The position numbers were made by a program, and so were the translations under genes. A stretch of 64,000 nt of DNA from Sphingosinicella sp. CPCC 101087. GTDB taxonomy: Bacteria; Pseudomonadota; Alphaproteobacteria; Sphingomonadales; Sphingomonadaceae. Positions 7,719 through 15,808 of the stretch are shown here, piece by piece. The notes beneath the pieces were generated by a model. The model was not told where the DNA came from. It worked only from the letters and a program-made list of their open reading frames with translations, and did not search any database. The stretch spans positions 62,001-126,000 of the forward strand of contig NZ_SBFF01000003.1 in assembly GCF_004151485.1 (NCBI RefSeq), given 5' to 3'. Within the stretch, counting starts at the first letter, position 1. Each line of letters starts with the position of its first letter.

Positions 7719-8968
7719 TGTCTGGCGGAGACGGGCGGAAATCGGGACTCACGGCCCTTTCGGTGAAGCGAGCGAAGCCGAGGGATAAGCCGTACAAGCT
7801 TTCGGATCGGGACGGGCTCTACCTCTTCGTCAAGCCGAGCGGCGCCCGATACTGGCGGATGAACTACCGGTTCGCCGGACAGCAGCGGACGATCTCATTT
7901 GGACGGTGGCCGGAACTGAGTTTGGCCGATGCACGCGAGCGGGTGATCAAAGCAAGGCGCCAGCTGTCCGACGGCATCGATCCGAGCGATGAGGTCAAGC
8001 TCGATAAGATCAAGGCCTCAATCGCGCAGGCAAACACCTTCAAGGCGGTTTCGGACGAGTGGCTGGAGAAGGTTAGCCTCGAAGCCCGCGCGCCGATGAC
8101 GATCAGGAAGTACGAATGGCAGCTTGGGCTGGTCATGCCGAGCTTCGGCCGACGGCCTATCACCCAGATCACCCCACATGAGGTTCTGCTCGCGCTCAAG
8201 AGGATCGAGCGGACCAAGAAATATTACACCGCCTGCAGCGTACGGTCGACGTGTAGCCAGGTTTTTCGCTACGCGATCGCCACGGCTCGCGCGGAACGAG
8301 ACGTCTGTGCCGACCTCCGAGGCGCCCTGGTCACTCCGAAGGTGGCTCACCGTGCCGCGATCACGACGCCACGTGAGGTGGGTGCGCTAATGCGCTCCCT
8401 TGAGGACTATGATGGTCATCCGACCATACGCGTAGCCTTGCGCCTTCTTCCTCGTGTCTTCGTCCGTCCCGGCGAGCTGCGCCATGCCGAGTGGAAGGAA
8501 TTCGACTTCGAGCGCGCGGTCTGGGTCATCCCCGATCACAAGATGAAGATGGGCAGGCCCCATGCCGTGCCGCTGTCGCGGCAGGCCATCGCGATCATTC
8601 GTGAGCTGGAGCATGACGAAGCTCTTAGCCCTTACCTGTTTCATTCCTTGCGGGCGACGGACAGACCAATGTCCGACAACACGATCAATGCCGCCCTGAG
8701 GCGGCTTGGCTACGCAAAGCATGAAATGACCGCTCACGGTTTTCGCGCGATGGCGGCTACGTTGCTCAACGAGATGGGCATCTGGAATCCCGACGCCATC
8801 GAGCGGCAGCTTGCCCATGCCGAAACCAATTCGGTCCGGCGCGCCTACACGCGTGGTCAGTATTGGGACGAGCGGGTACGGATGATGCAGCACTGGTCGG
8901 ATTATCTCGACGATCTGCGGGGCGGAGCTACAATCTTGCGGCCGAACTTCGGGCAACGTGGCTCCTAA
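7718..8968 (+). CDS. P4-type tyrosine recombinase (island integrase)
   Basis: 416 aa. It catalyses site-specific integration and excision at the tRNA-Gly att site. The N-terminal DUF4102 arm-binding domain (about residues 8-90, with GLYLFVKPSGARYW) is followed by a SAM-like core-binding domain and the catalytic domain. The visible catalytic residues are R250 (in VRPGELR), H340 and R343 (HGFR), H367 (LAH) and the nucleophile Y377 (RRAYTRG). Length is normal for the family (about 400 aa). ATG 7718 has a strong GGAGG that sits inside an inverted repeat. It is the only integrase in the island, although three att-bearing terminal repeats are present, so it may serve all modules. Confidence 0.95.
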   Translation: MSGGDGRKSGLTALSVKRAKPRDKPYKLSDRDGLYLFVKPSGARYWRMNYRFAGQQRTISFGRWPELSLADARERVIKARRQLSDGIDPSDEVKLDKIKASIAQANTFKAVSDEWLEKVSLEARAPMTIRKYEWQLGLVMPSFGRRPITQITPHEVLLALKRIERTKKYYTACSVRSTCSQVFRYAIATARAERDVCADLRGALVTPKVAHRAAITTPREVGALMRSLEDYDGHPTIRVALRLLPRVFVRPGELRHAEWKEFDFERAVWVIPDHKMKMGRPHAVPLSRQAIAIIRELEHDEALSPYLFHSLRATDRPMSDNTINAALRRLGYAKHEMTAHGFRAMAATLLNEMGIWNPDAIERQLAHAETNSVRRAYTRGQYWDERVRMMQHWSDYLDDLRGGATILRPNFGQRGS

Positions 8969-8983
8969 TAGTACTTCAGGTAC

Positions 8984-9014
8984 TGGCCGGAAGCGGATCG
9001 GCCGCTTTCGGGCC
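8984..9014 (+). terminator. Hairpin after the integrase (island-specific short inverted repeat)
   Basis: TGGCCGGAAGCGG pairs imperfectly with CCGCTTTCGGGCC just after the integrase stop. There is no T-run. The left arm matches a motif (TGGCCGG[A/G]AGCGGAC) found at several other intergenic sites of the island. Confidence 0.4.
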
Positions 9015-9157
9015 GTTCATAAGGAAAGCCGCTATTCGCTCGCGGGTGCTATGCGGGCGTCCGGTGCGTTCGACAGGCCGACAGTGCCACGGTTGTGACG
9101 CTAGTCCCGTATGTCCGCGCTTGCCTGCTCAAGGGAGCCACGTCGCTAAACACAAGA

Positions 9158-9173
9158 ATACACTTGCGTGTAT
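9158..9173 (+). promoter_or_regulatory. Candidate ArsR-family operator
   Basis: The perfect dyad ATACAC-TTGC-GTGTAT lies 15 bp upstream of the likely ArsR start. ArsR/SmtB repressors typically bind such AT-flanked 12-2-12-like dyads in their own promoters. This position suits autoregulation of the three-gene operon that follows. Confidence 0.5.
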
Positions 9174-9187
9174 ATATGCCATCGTGC

Positions 9188-9517
9188 ATGTTTATCCGGA
9201 TGATCGAGGCAGTACAGCGAAGACTGACGGCGATCTCGGAGCCCAACCGGTTCCGGATTGTCGAGTTGCTCAGGAATGGTCCGAGGTCTGTCGGTGGCAT
9301 CGTCGACCACCTCGACATGGGGCAGCCACAGGTGTCCCGGCATCTGCGTCTGCTCGCCGAGGCGGGCGTGGTCGAGGCAACGAAGCAGGCACAGCAACGG
9401 ATCTACCGGCTACGTCCGGAATCGATGCGCGAGCTGAGCGACTGGACGCAGCGATTCGCCGGCCTGTGGTCGGAACGGATGGACCGCCTCGGCTCCTTCC
9501 TTGACGAGACGGAATAG
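9188..9517 (+). CDS. ArsR-family winged-helix transcriptional regulator
   Basis: 109 aa from ATG 9188 (ATG 9200 is equally possible; neither has a good ribosome-binding site, and a longer reading from 9095 would include the operator-like dyad). The body is a classic ArsR winged helix: LTAISEPNRFRIVELLRNGP, a recognition helix around QPQVSRHLRLLAEAGVV, and the wing. The metal-binding ELCVCDL-type motif is absent, as in the non-metal ArsR members that control SRPBCC genes. It probably represses itself and the two downstream genes. A similar ArsR-SRPBCC arrangement recurs at 44022-44849 outside the island. Confidence 0.85.
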   Translation: MFIRMIEAVQRRLTAISEPNRFRIVELLRNGPRSVGGIVDHLDMGQPQVSRHLRLLAEAGVVEATKQAQQRIYRLRPESMRELSDWTQRFAGLWSERMDRLGSFLDETE

Positions 9518-9531
9518 TGAGGAGCCAGAAC

Positions 9532-10047
9532 ATGCCTGAGGACGGCATCGTGATCGACAGGTCACGCAACACCATCCGTATCAGCCGCTCCTACGCCGCC
9601 AATGTGGACCGTGCCTGGTGGGCATGGACCGACGCCGAGGCGATCACGAAATGGTGGGGCCCGGCAGGCTGGGCCGCGACCGTGTACGAAATGGACGTTC
9701 GCCCGGGCGGCCGCTGGCGGTTCCAGATCGCACCGGAGGACGGATCGACGGAACCGGTCCGCGGCATCGCCACCTACCGCAGAGTCGTCCCGCGCGCCGA
9801 ACTGGCCTACGAGGACAGCTTCGCCGACGAGGCGTGGCAACCCGACGGCACCGGCACCTTCCCGACCGCAGTCACATTCTCTTCGGACGGCACGGGTTGC
9901 CGCGTCGAAGTCGAGGCGAGCTTCCCCGACGGCCAGGCACTGCGGCGAGCGGTCGAGCTGCGGATGGCCGAGGGCTATGCCGAGGCTCTCGACCGGCTCG
10001 GCGACCTGCTCGAAACACCCATGGAGACGCGATCATGCAGACCATGA
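9532..10047 (+). CDS. SRPBCC (AHSA1-like) domain protein
   Basis: 171 aa; ATG 9532 is preceded by GAGGAG. The START/Bet v1-like fold is recognised from ISRSYAANVDRAWWAWTDAEAITKWWGPAGW, the MDVRPGGRWRF strand, and a C-terminal amphipathic helix with AEGYAEALDRLGDLL. Such proteins bind hydrophobic ligands in a cavity, or act with ArsR partners in stress or xenobiotic responses; no catalytic residues are diagnostic. It starts 14 bp after ArsR and overlaps the following hydrolase by 13 bp, so the three form an operon. Confidence 0.85.
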   Translation: MPEDGIVIDRSRNTIRISRSYAANVDRAWWAWTDAEAITKWWGPAGWAATVYEMDVRPGGRWRFQIAPEDGSTEPVRGIATYRRVVPRAELAYEDSFADEAWQPDGTGTFPTAVTFSSDGTGCRVEVEASFPDGQALRRAVELRMAEGYAEALDRLGDLLETPMETRSCRP

Positions 10048-10835
10048 CCTCCGCCGACGGCACCACGATCGCTTACGAGAAGACCGGCTCCGGCCCGACG
10101 ATCATCGTGATCAGCAACGTCGCCGAGGACCACACTGGGGTGGCGGGCCTGGTCAAGACCTTGTCCGAGCACTTCACGGTGATCAGCTTCGATCGCCGAG
10201 GCCGCGGCGCTAGCGGCGACCCACAATCCTACGACCCCGTCCGCGAAATCGAGGACATCGCCGCACTGATCGACATCGCGGGCGGCTCCACGGCCCTGAC
10301 CAGCGGTTCCGGCGGCTGTGCGATCGCACTCGACGCGGCGAGCGCGCTGGGCAACCGAGTGACGGGGCTCTACCTCTACGAACCACCGTTCATCGTCGAC
10401 GACTCCCGCCCGCCGGCGCCCACCCACTACGTTGAACACGTGGAAGAGCTGGTCGCGGCGGGCAAGCGCAGCGAGGCCGTCGAATACGTCATGACCGAGA
10501 TGATCCGCGTTCCCGCCGAGTACATCGAGCCGATGAAGCAGGACCCGTCCTGGAATGAGATGGCGCGGTACGCCCACACCTTCGCCTACGAGGGCCGAAT
10601 TCTCCGCGGCCTCATGGACGGCAAACCTCTGCCCGCCGACCGTTGGTCGATCGACGCGCCGATCGCAGTCGCCGTCGGCGGCAACAGCGAGCCATACTTT
10701 CGCGTGGCCGCCGACGCGCTGGCCGCGCTCCTGCCCAACGTCACGGTACTGACCCTGCCCGACCAGGATCATGGCGCATTCTGGGCGGCGCCGGAGCCGG
10801 TCGCCGAGCAGATCCGCAAGTTTCTGCTCAGCTGA
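10035..10835 (+). CDS. Alpha/beta-fold hydrolase
   Basis: 266 aa; ATG 10035 lies inside the end of the SRPBCC gene. The alpha/beta-hydrolase layout is seen: strand TIIVISNVAED, FDRRGRGASG, a nucleophile elbow region LTSGSGGCAIA where GSGGC replaces the usual G-x-S-x-G, and an acid/histidine end LPDQDHGAFW. The S in SGSGG can act as nucleophile. Cytoplasmic; small-ester or lactone hydrolysis is typical of the family but the substrate is unknown. The coding style (abundant GAC/ACC/GCC codons, few A/T-ending codons) differs slightly from its island neighbours, which would suit an outside origin; this is only an impression. Confidence 0.75.
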   Translation: MQTMTSADGTTIAYEKTGSGPTIIVISNVAEDHTGVAGLVKTLSEHFTVISFDRRGRGASGDPQSYDPVREIEDIAALIDIAGGSTALTSGSGGCAIALDAASALGNRVTGLYLYEPPFIVDDSRPPAPTHYVEHVEELVAAGKRSEAVEYVMTEMIRVPAEYIEPMKQDPSWNEMARYAHTFAYEGRILRGLMDGKPLPADRWSIDAPIAVAVGGNSEPYFRVAADALAALLPNVTVLTLPDQDHGAFWAAPEPVAEQIRKFLLS

Positions 10836-11023
10836 CGGGGCGCCCGCCGGGATCGGTCCGTTGATTGATCTGGAAGCGCAGCCTGAAATTATCGTGTTTG
10901 AGCCTATAAACGGCGGTGTCAGACCGACTGCGGCTGGCTGGACGTGGCCGGGAGCGGACCGTCGGTTTTTTTCCTCACGAACTAGAATGCAGACATTCAC
11001 GCTGAGGGCTCCTCAACTATTCG

Positions 11024-11329
11024 CTACGGTCGCGCTTCTTGTCTACCTGCCTCGATTGTTTGGAAATCGCGTTCCAATGTCTCCCCCAACGATGCCATCG
11101 CGGAGATAACGGCCACCACGAGGATCAGTCCCACGATGGCCAAGACTAGGTTCCGAACCCAGTGAGATTTGCGAGCCGTGCTGTCTGCGACTTGGGACCC
11201 ACCGGGACCTAGGGCGGCCCCGTTGCTGCGCGCCAGATCAGCCTCCCGTAAGCGTACAAGCTTGTCGACGGAGAGCTTGAGGACGTGCACCTCCTCTTCC
11301 AATTGCCTTACCCGTTCCTCGACGGTCAT
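11024..11329 (-). CDS. Small coiled-coil, single-membrane-span protein
   Basis: 101 aa, with a good GGAGAG upstream of the ATG at 11329. Residues 1-30 form a heptad-rich segment (VEERVRQLEEEVHVLKLSVDKLV). A single transmembrane helix lies near residues 58-80 (NLVLAIVGLILVVAVISAMA), followed by a short charged tail. No known domain is recognised. It is divergent from the membrane hydrolase gene at 11478, with 148 bp between them, so the two may share a regulatory region and perhaps a function at the inner membrane. The region 10836-11023 shows nothing else except a TGGCCGGGAGCGGACC motif at 10945. Confidence 0.6.
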   Translation of the reverse strand: MTVEERVRQLEEEVHVLKLSVDKLVRLREADLARSNGAALGPGGSQVADSTARKSHWVRNLVLAIVGLILVVAVISAMASLGETLERDFQTIEAGRQEARP

Positions 11330-11477
11330 CGATCTCTCCTATACCGGTATTTTTACCCAAGCAGGAGCGACGCACTCCACCTGCTGACGCTACGAAGTCT
11401 TTAGCCAATCGGATTGCGATAGTTCACCAGTCACGACAGAATACAAGTCATTTCGGGGAAGTTAGGGGTACCGACCA

Positions 11478-12779
11478 ATGGCGTTGGCAATGGCGCTCCT
11501 GGTGGCTGTTGGCTTATATCTCTCCACGCTTTTGGTCGCGGTGGGGTTCGCTTTCTGCCGCGCACAAATTTATGCCCTCAGGGCTCGATCAGCGGGTGTC
11601 CGCCACGGAGAGATCGCCAGTCCTTCGGCTATCATTACGCTCGTGCACGGGACTTGGGCTCAGGACGCAGACTGGACCTTAGAGGGTTCTGTGTTGTGCT
11701 CGGCCATCTGTGAAGACGTCGGCTCAGTAATGTTTCGGAGGTTTCGGTGGTCAGGGCGAAACACGATCCAAGCGCGACATAAGGCGGCCGACCGGCTTGC
11801 GAACGACCTGGAGAGCGTTCGCGACAAGTACGAAGGCGTGCCGGTTTTCGTGATAGCGCATAGCCATGGCGGCAACATCGCATTGTCGGCGTTGAAGCGC
11901 GGAGGATCGGGACTTGTTAACGGTCTGGTATGCTTGGCGACTCCCGTCATTGTGTCCCGCAAGCGGTACATCGACACGGTCACCCGGCGCTGCCTCCCGC
12001 TGTTCAATCTCGTGCCATTTGTCCTTGGCTACCTTGCCATTCTGCCGTTCGACATCTCTTCGCTTTGGTGTGTCGTGAGCGGGCTGGGTACAATGCTGAT
12101 CATCAGGGCCGCCTTTAAAATGTGGGGCTCGAAGGTAGGCGAGATCTTGGACCAAACCTATTATGCCGACATCCCAGAACAGAAGGTGCTCTTCGTCCGG
12201 GCTCCAGGAGACGAAGCGTCAATTGTCATTTCAACGGCGCAAGGTCTCAGCTGGGTAGTACGCAAGCTATTATCTTTACCGCTCAAGCTCGCACAGGCGG
12301 GCCATACAGAGATCGAGCAGTGGAAATCGTTGCTTGGGACCAGATTCTACCTTGTCTTGATCGCATCGATGGCATTTTCGTTACCAGTCAGCTATCTCAT
12401 CTCGGTCATATCTTCGGATACCGTATTGGGCGATATCTCGTCTGTTGCACTACTTATTATGTTTTTTGGTCCAGTTATCGTTTTTGTTACACTATTCACT
12501 GGATCATATGTGAGTCAGATTCTAGGATATATACTGTTCCCCATTATTCTGTTGCCCATTGTCTTGACGATGGCCGTCGCCTCCCTTGCTCTTGGTCCGG
12601 AAATGACGATCGCCTCCGTGGTTCGCGATGTAAGCGTTGAGCCGTGCCCCCGGGGGACTTGGAGGGTAGTGATGCTGGATGACCTCCCGCACAGCAGCGA
12701 CGATCTCCAGCATAGCATCGTGTATCAAGCCAAACAGGCATGCGACCTAATAAGCCGTTGGATAGCTTTCCGCCTTTGA
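11478..12779 (+). CDS. Membrane-anchored alpha/beta hydrolase (lipase-like)
   Basis: 433 aa. An N-terminal membrane helix (residues about 1-25) is followed by a cytosolic-type alpha/beta-hydrolase domain with an oxyanion strand ITLVHGTWAQD and nucleophile elbow VIAHSHGGN (S in the A-H-S-H-G elbow). The C-terminal half contains several further hydrophobic spans (around residues 165-200 and 285-375), ending in a soluble tail. The region is AT-richer than the flanks and has less biased codons, consistent with horizontal origin. It may cleave lipids at the membrane. Membrane-linked lipases occur as effectors in some defence and toxin systems, but that link is not shown here. Confidence 0.7.
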   Translation: MALAMALLVAVGLYLSTLLVAVGFAFCRAQIYALRARSAGVRHGEIASPSAIITLVHGTWAQDADWTLEGSVLCSAICEDVGSVMFRRFRWSGRNTIQARHKAADRLANDLESVRDKYEGVPVFVIAHSHGGNIALSALKRGGSGLVNGLVCLATPVIVSRKRYIDTVTRRCLPLFNLVPFVLGYLAILPFDISSLWCVVSGLGTMLIIRAAFKMWGSKVGEILDQTYYADIPEQKVLFVRAPGDEASIVISTAQGLSWVVRKLLSLPLKLAQAGHTEIEQWKSLLGTRFYLVLIASMAFSLPVSYLISVISSDTVLGDISSVALLIMFFGPVIVFVTLFTGSYVSQILGYILFPIILLPIVLTMAVASLALGPEMTIASVVRDVSVEPCPRGTWRVVMLDDLPHSSDDLQHSIVYQAKQACDLISRWIAFRL

Positions 12780-12927
12780 GGCCGTGCAGGAATATCGTGG
12801 TTGATTTTCGCGCAGGAGATGGAATTAGCGGACTGGCTCGCGGTCGACGTGATGAGTTTGCCTGAGGAATGTCAGCTTTCCGGCCCCGGAATCAGTGTTC
12901 AGGACGACCTTAATTGGCGCAGAGCAG

Positions 12928-13143
12928 TCATTCGACTCGGTCGTCGTGGACGGAGTAGAACATTGGGTTGCGCATCCAGGCGTTCACCTCCGATTGGCGC
13001 CAGCCGGCGCAGCGCTCCGACAGCTTGATCTGCTTCGGAAACTCTCCTCGCTGAACCTTTCTGTAGAGGGTGGAGCGGCTGAGGCTGGTCAGCTGGAGCA
13101 CGGTCCTGATCCGCAGAATGCGGTCCTGAGACTGTAGAGACAT
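12928..13143 (-). CDS. AlpA-family helix-turn-helix regulator
   Basis: 71 aa from ATG 13143, preceded by AGGTGA; the longer frame start is less likely. The MerR-like AlpA helix-turn-helix is explicit: ILRIRTVLQLTSLSRSTLYRKV, followed by GEFPKQIKLSERCAGWRQSEVNAWM. AlpA proteins of P4-like elements switch on the integrase or excision genes, so this is the likely excision regulator of the island. It is transcribed away from ardC. The 148 bp downstream (12780-12927) hold no gene. Confidence 0.85.
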   Translation of the reverse strand: MSLQSQDRILRIRTVLQLTSLSRSTLYRKVQRGEFPKQIKLSERCAGWRQSEVNAWMRNPMFYSVHDDRVE

Positions 13144-13655
13144 GAGGTCACCTGTCTGCTGGTACGTTGCGGTGCTTCTACGGGAGAAATGATCCTCCGC
13201 AGCACTTCGCAAGACGTGCTGGCCCGAGCTTCCGCAGGCGGCACCCCCCTGCGCCGGAGAAGCATCGAAGTTTGCTCGCGAGGGTGCGGTTTGGCGTCCC
13301 GCGGCTGCGCCGCGGCCGGGCTCTACCTCGCTTGCGCTCGCCCGAGTCGCCCTTCGGCGTCTCGTCGCCTGCCGGCGTGACGATCGGTCTGACGCGGGCC
13401 GGCCGAGCCGGCCTGGTAGTCGCCGCGCCTTTGGGCGCGACGGCGTGGTGCCTCCGGCACCGGGAGGCGGGGTGGGCGTCGCTGCCCTCTAGGCCCGCGG
13501 CGGCGGCCCGCAACCCGGCTGCGCCGGGGTCCTCCATTTCATTTCGGCCCTGCGGGTGCAGCCCGCCTCAATGCCGCAGGCCTTGCCGGTCCGCTCCTGC
13601 CGCCCACCCCGCCCTTCCGGCGCCGGGTGCGGTGGTTTGAGAAAGGAGAAGGATC
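13144..13655. other. Gene-free 512 bp before ardC with an array of GC-rich hairpins
   Basis: No gene is seen. At least five perfect short hairpins follow one another: 13299-13315 (7-bp stem, TGC loop), 13398-13412 (6-bp stem, CGA loop), 13424-13439 (6-bp stem, TTTG loop), 13447-13461 (6-bp stem, TCC loop) and 13514-13528 (6-bp stem, TGC loop). The segment must carry the ardC promoter and perhaps its long leader. The ribosome-binding site AAAGGAG at 13641 serves the GTG start of ardC. Confidence 0.5.
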
Positions 13656-14558
13656 GTGAACCAGGGCACCGTTCAGCGTCAGAGCCTCTATTCGGAAGTC
13701 ACCGGCCGCATCATCGCCCAGCTGGAGGAGGGGCGGATCCCGTGGGTGCAGCCATGGGAGAGCACCAGCTGCGGGTGCACGATGCCGCGCAATGCGTCGA
13801 CGGGGCGGGGCTATTCGGGAATCAATGTGCTGATCCTGTGGGCCGCCGCGGTCGAGGGTGGCCATTCATGCCAGCGCTGGCTCACCTATCGGCAGGCGCA
13901 GCTCGCCGGCGGACATGTTCGCAAGGGCGAGAAGGGGACGATCGTCTGTTATGCGGATCGGTTCACGCCGAAGGGGGAGGAAGACCGCGCATCCGAGGAG
14001 GATCGCGAGGCGCGGCAGATTGCGTTCCTGAAGCGGTTCGTCGTCTTCAACGTCGACCAATGCGAGGGGCTGCCGGAAAAGCTGACCGAGCTTCCTGCGC
14101 CGCGGAAAGAGCGCGAGGCCATACCGGATGCGGACGCGCTGGTCGAAGCGACGGGCGCCGACTTCCGGATCGGCGGGGACATGGCCTTCTATGCGCCGGG
14201 TCAGGACTTCATCCAGGTGCCGCCGCCTGAGGCCTATTTCGAGCCGATCAACTGGTATCGTACTGCGCTTCACGAGCTCGGCCATTGGACCGGCCATCCG
14301 AGCCGGCTGGGCCGCGACCTGTCGGTTAGCTTCGGGACTTCGCCGTATGCGCGTGAAGAGCTGGTCGCGGAGATGGCGAGTGCCTTCGTCTGCGCTTCGC
14401 TGTCGATCCGGCCGACCGTTCGCCATGCCGACTATGTTGGCGCCTGGCTCAAGGTGCTGCGGGAGGACGAGCGTGCGATCTTCCGTGCCGCCAGCCTCGC
14501 CAGCAAGGCGGCGGATTATCTGCTCGCCTTCGCCAAGGAAGAGGAGGCGCGGTCATGA
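13656..14558 (+). CDS. ardC: ArdC-type antirestriction / ssDNA-binding protein
   Basis: 300 aa with a GTG start 8 nt after AAAGGAG. The N-terminal ssDNA-binding domain (LYSEVTGRIIAQLEEGRIPWVQPW and RGYSGINVLILW) is followed by a zincin-like metallopeptidase domain with HELGHWTGH at residues 206-214. ArdC enters recipients with transferred DNA, protects it from restriction and coats single strands. It begins an operon with the small sigma-like gene (ATGA overlap). Full length for the family (about 300 aa), and its place in a mobilisation region is typical. Confidence 0.9.
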   Translation: MNQGTVQRQSLYSEVTGRIIAQLEEGRIPWVQPWESTSCGCTMPRNASTGRGYSGINVLILWAAAVEGGHSCQRWLTYRQAQLAGGHVRKGEKGTIVCYADRFTPKGEEDRASEEDREARQIAFLKRFVVFNVDQCEGLPEKLTELPAPRKEREAIPDADALVEATGADFRIGGDMAFYAPGQDFIQVPPPEAYFEPINWYRTALHELGHWTGHPSRLGRDLSVSFGTSPYAREELVAEMASAFVCASLSIRPTVRHADYVGAWLKVLREDERAIFRAASLASKAADYLLAFAKEEEARS

Positions 14559-14776
14559 GCCGCGGAGCGGATTGTCGCCGGCTCGTGCGCGCGCTGGCCG
14601 AGCTGGAGCCCCGCACGCGCGAAATATTCCTGATGAACGCGGCCGATGGGCTCTCTTATGCCGAGATCGCCGCGCGGCTGGATATCACCACCGATGACGT
14701 CGAGCGCCATGTAGCCGACGCCCTCATCGAGTTGGACCGGCGGATGGAGCGGCGCTGGTGGCACCTCTGGCGCTGA
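14555..14776 (+). CDS. Small sigma-70 region-4-like helix-turn-helix protein
   Basis: 73 aa, starting in an ATGA overlap with ardC. It consists almost only of a sigma region 4 helix-turn-helix: LAELEPRTREIFLMNAADGLSYAEIAARLDITTDDVERHVADAL. Region 2 is missing, so it cannot act as a normal sigma factor. Stand-alone region-4 proteins act as DNA-binding adaptors or regulators. It is followed at once by a 12-bp perfect hairpin that should end the operon. Confidence 0.75.
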   Translation: MSRGADCRRLVRALAELEPRTREIFLMNAADGLSYAEIAARLDITTDDVERHVADALIELDRRMERRWWHLWR

Positions 14777-14784
14777 GAATATCG

Positions 14785-14812
14785 GCCTCGCCGGGCTTGA
14801 GCCCGGCGAGGC
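14785..14812 (+). terminator. 12-bp perfect stem-loop after the ardC operon
   Basis: GCCTCGCCGGGC pairs perfectly with GCCCGGCGAGGC around a TTGA loop. The T-rich tail is weak (TGTGCTTCG), so termination may rely partly on Rho. Confidence 0.6.
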
Positions 14813-14844
14813 TGTGCTTCGACGATTGTCATGGCTAGGATCGA

Positions 14845-15774
14845 ATGACCATGCGAACCGACCTCGATCATCTCCCGCCGGCCAAGCAGCGCGAGCTCGA
14901 GCGCGTGGTGCAGATCGTTTTCGAGGAATTCGGGGAGGCGACCGCGCTCGCCACCCAGGATTGGAAGAAGAAGGGGCGCATCCTCAAGATCATCCTCTAC
15001 GGCTCCTATGCGCGCGGCACCTGGGTCGATGAGCCGCACACCGCCAAGGGCTACCAGTCGGACTACGACCTGCTGATCATCGTCAACGACAAGCGGCTGA
15101 CCGACCGCGTGGAATACTGGGCGAAGGCCGAGGAGCGGTTGATCCGGGAACTCTCGATCACCAAGACCTTGCGCACCCCGGTCAACTTCATCGTCCACAC
15201 GCTGCAGGAGGTGAATGACGGCCTCGCCCATGGGCGATATTTCTTCATGGATGTCGCCCGCGAAGGGATCGCGGTTTACCAGGCCGACGACAGCGAATTG
15301 CACGAGCCGAAGCCGAAGACGCCGGCTCAGGCCCTTGCCATGGCGGAGGAGTATTTCGGAGATTGGATGCCGCAAGCGCTAAGCGCTCAGAAGGGCTTCC
15401 TATTCTTTCTTTCACAGCACGAACTGCGGGACGCCGCGTTCATCCTGCACCAGGCCACCGAACGTCTCTATCACTGCGTGCTGCTGGTCTGCACCTTCTA
15501 CACGCCGCACGTGCATAATCTGGGGTTCCTACGCACCCAGGCGGAGCGGATTGATCGGAGGCTGGTGTACGTCTGGCCCTCAGACACGCGCCGGGAGCGC
15601 GCGATGTTCGAGAAGCTGAAGGATGCCTACGTGAAGGCGCGCTACTCGAAGCACTATCGCATCACCGAAGACGAATTGAGCTGGCTCGGCGCGCAGGTCG
15701 AGGAGCTCGGCCGCGTCGTGCACGTCATCTGCACGGAGCGGATCGCGCAGCTAGAGCGCAGCGCCGCCGCTTGA
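14845..15774 (+). CDS. MNT-HEPN fusion protein (nucleotidyltransferase plus HEPN)
   Basis: 309 aa. The N-terminal half is a minimal nucleotidyltransferase of the DNA polymerase beta fold, with IILYGSYARGTW and the acidic pair SDYDLLII. The C-terminal half (about residues 160-300) is a HEPN domain, with LSQHELRDAAFILHQATERLYH and ARYSKHYRIT. When the two domains are separate genes they form toxin-antitoxin pairs in which the nucleotidyltransferase AMPylates and silences the HEPN RNase; here both are in one chain. The start ATG 14845 (second M at 14851) has no strong ribosome-binding site. Fused versions are frequent on sphingomonad mobile elements. Confidence 0.8.
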   Translation: MTMRTDLDHLPPAKQRELERVVQIVFEEFGEATALATQDWKKKGRILKIILYGSYARGTWVDEPHTAKGYQSDYDLLIIVNDKRLTDRVEYWAKAEERLIRELSITKTLRTPVNFIVHTLQEVNDGLAHGRYFFMDVAREGIAVYQADDSELHEPKPKTPAQALAMAEEYFGDWMPQALSAQKGFLFFLSQHELRDAAFILHQATERLYHCVLLVCTFYTPHVHNLGFLRTQAERIDRRLVYVWPSDTRRERAMFEKLKDAYVKARYSKHYRITEDELSWLGAQVEELGRVVHVICTERIAQLERSAAA

Positions 15775-15785
15775 GCGGCGGCGCT
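15760..15785. terminator. 11-bp perfect stem-loop between convergent genes
   Basis: AGCGCCGCCGC pairs with GCGGCGGCGCT around TTGA, which includes the stop codon of the MNT-HEPN gene. It separates this gene from the convergent HU gene and could serve both directions. Confidence 0.55.
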
Positions 15786-15808
15786 GCTGGAAACAATCAG
15801 AAGCGGCG

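Noticed and set aside
13299-13528. CRISPR-like array
   Set aside because: The repeated units are different hairpins with no constant repeat or spacer length; no cas genes are present.
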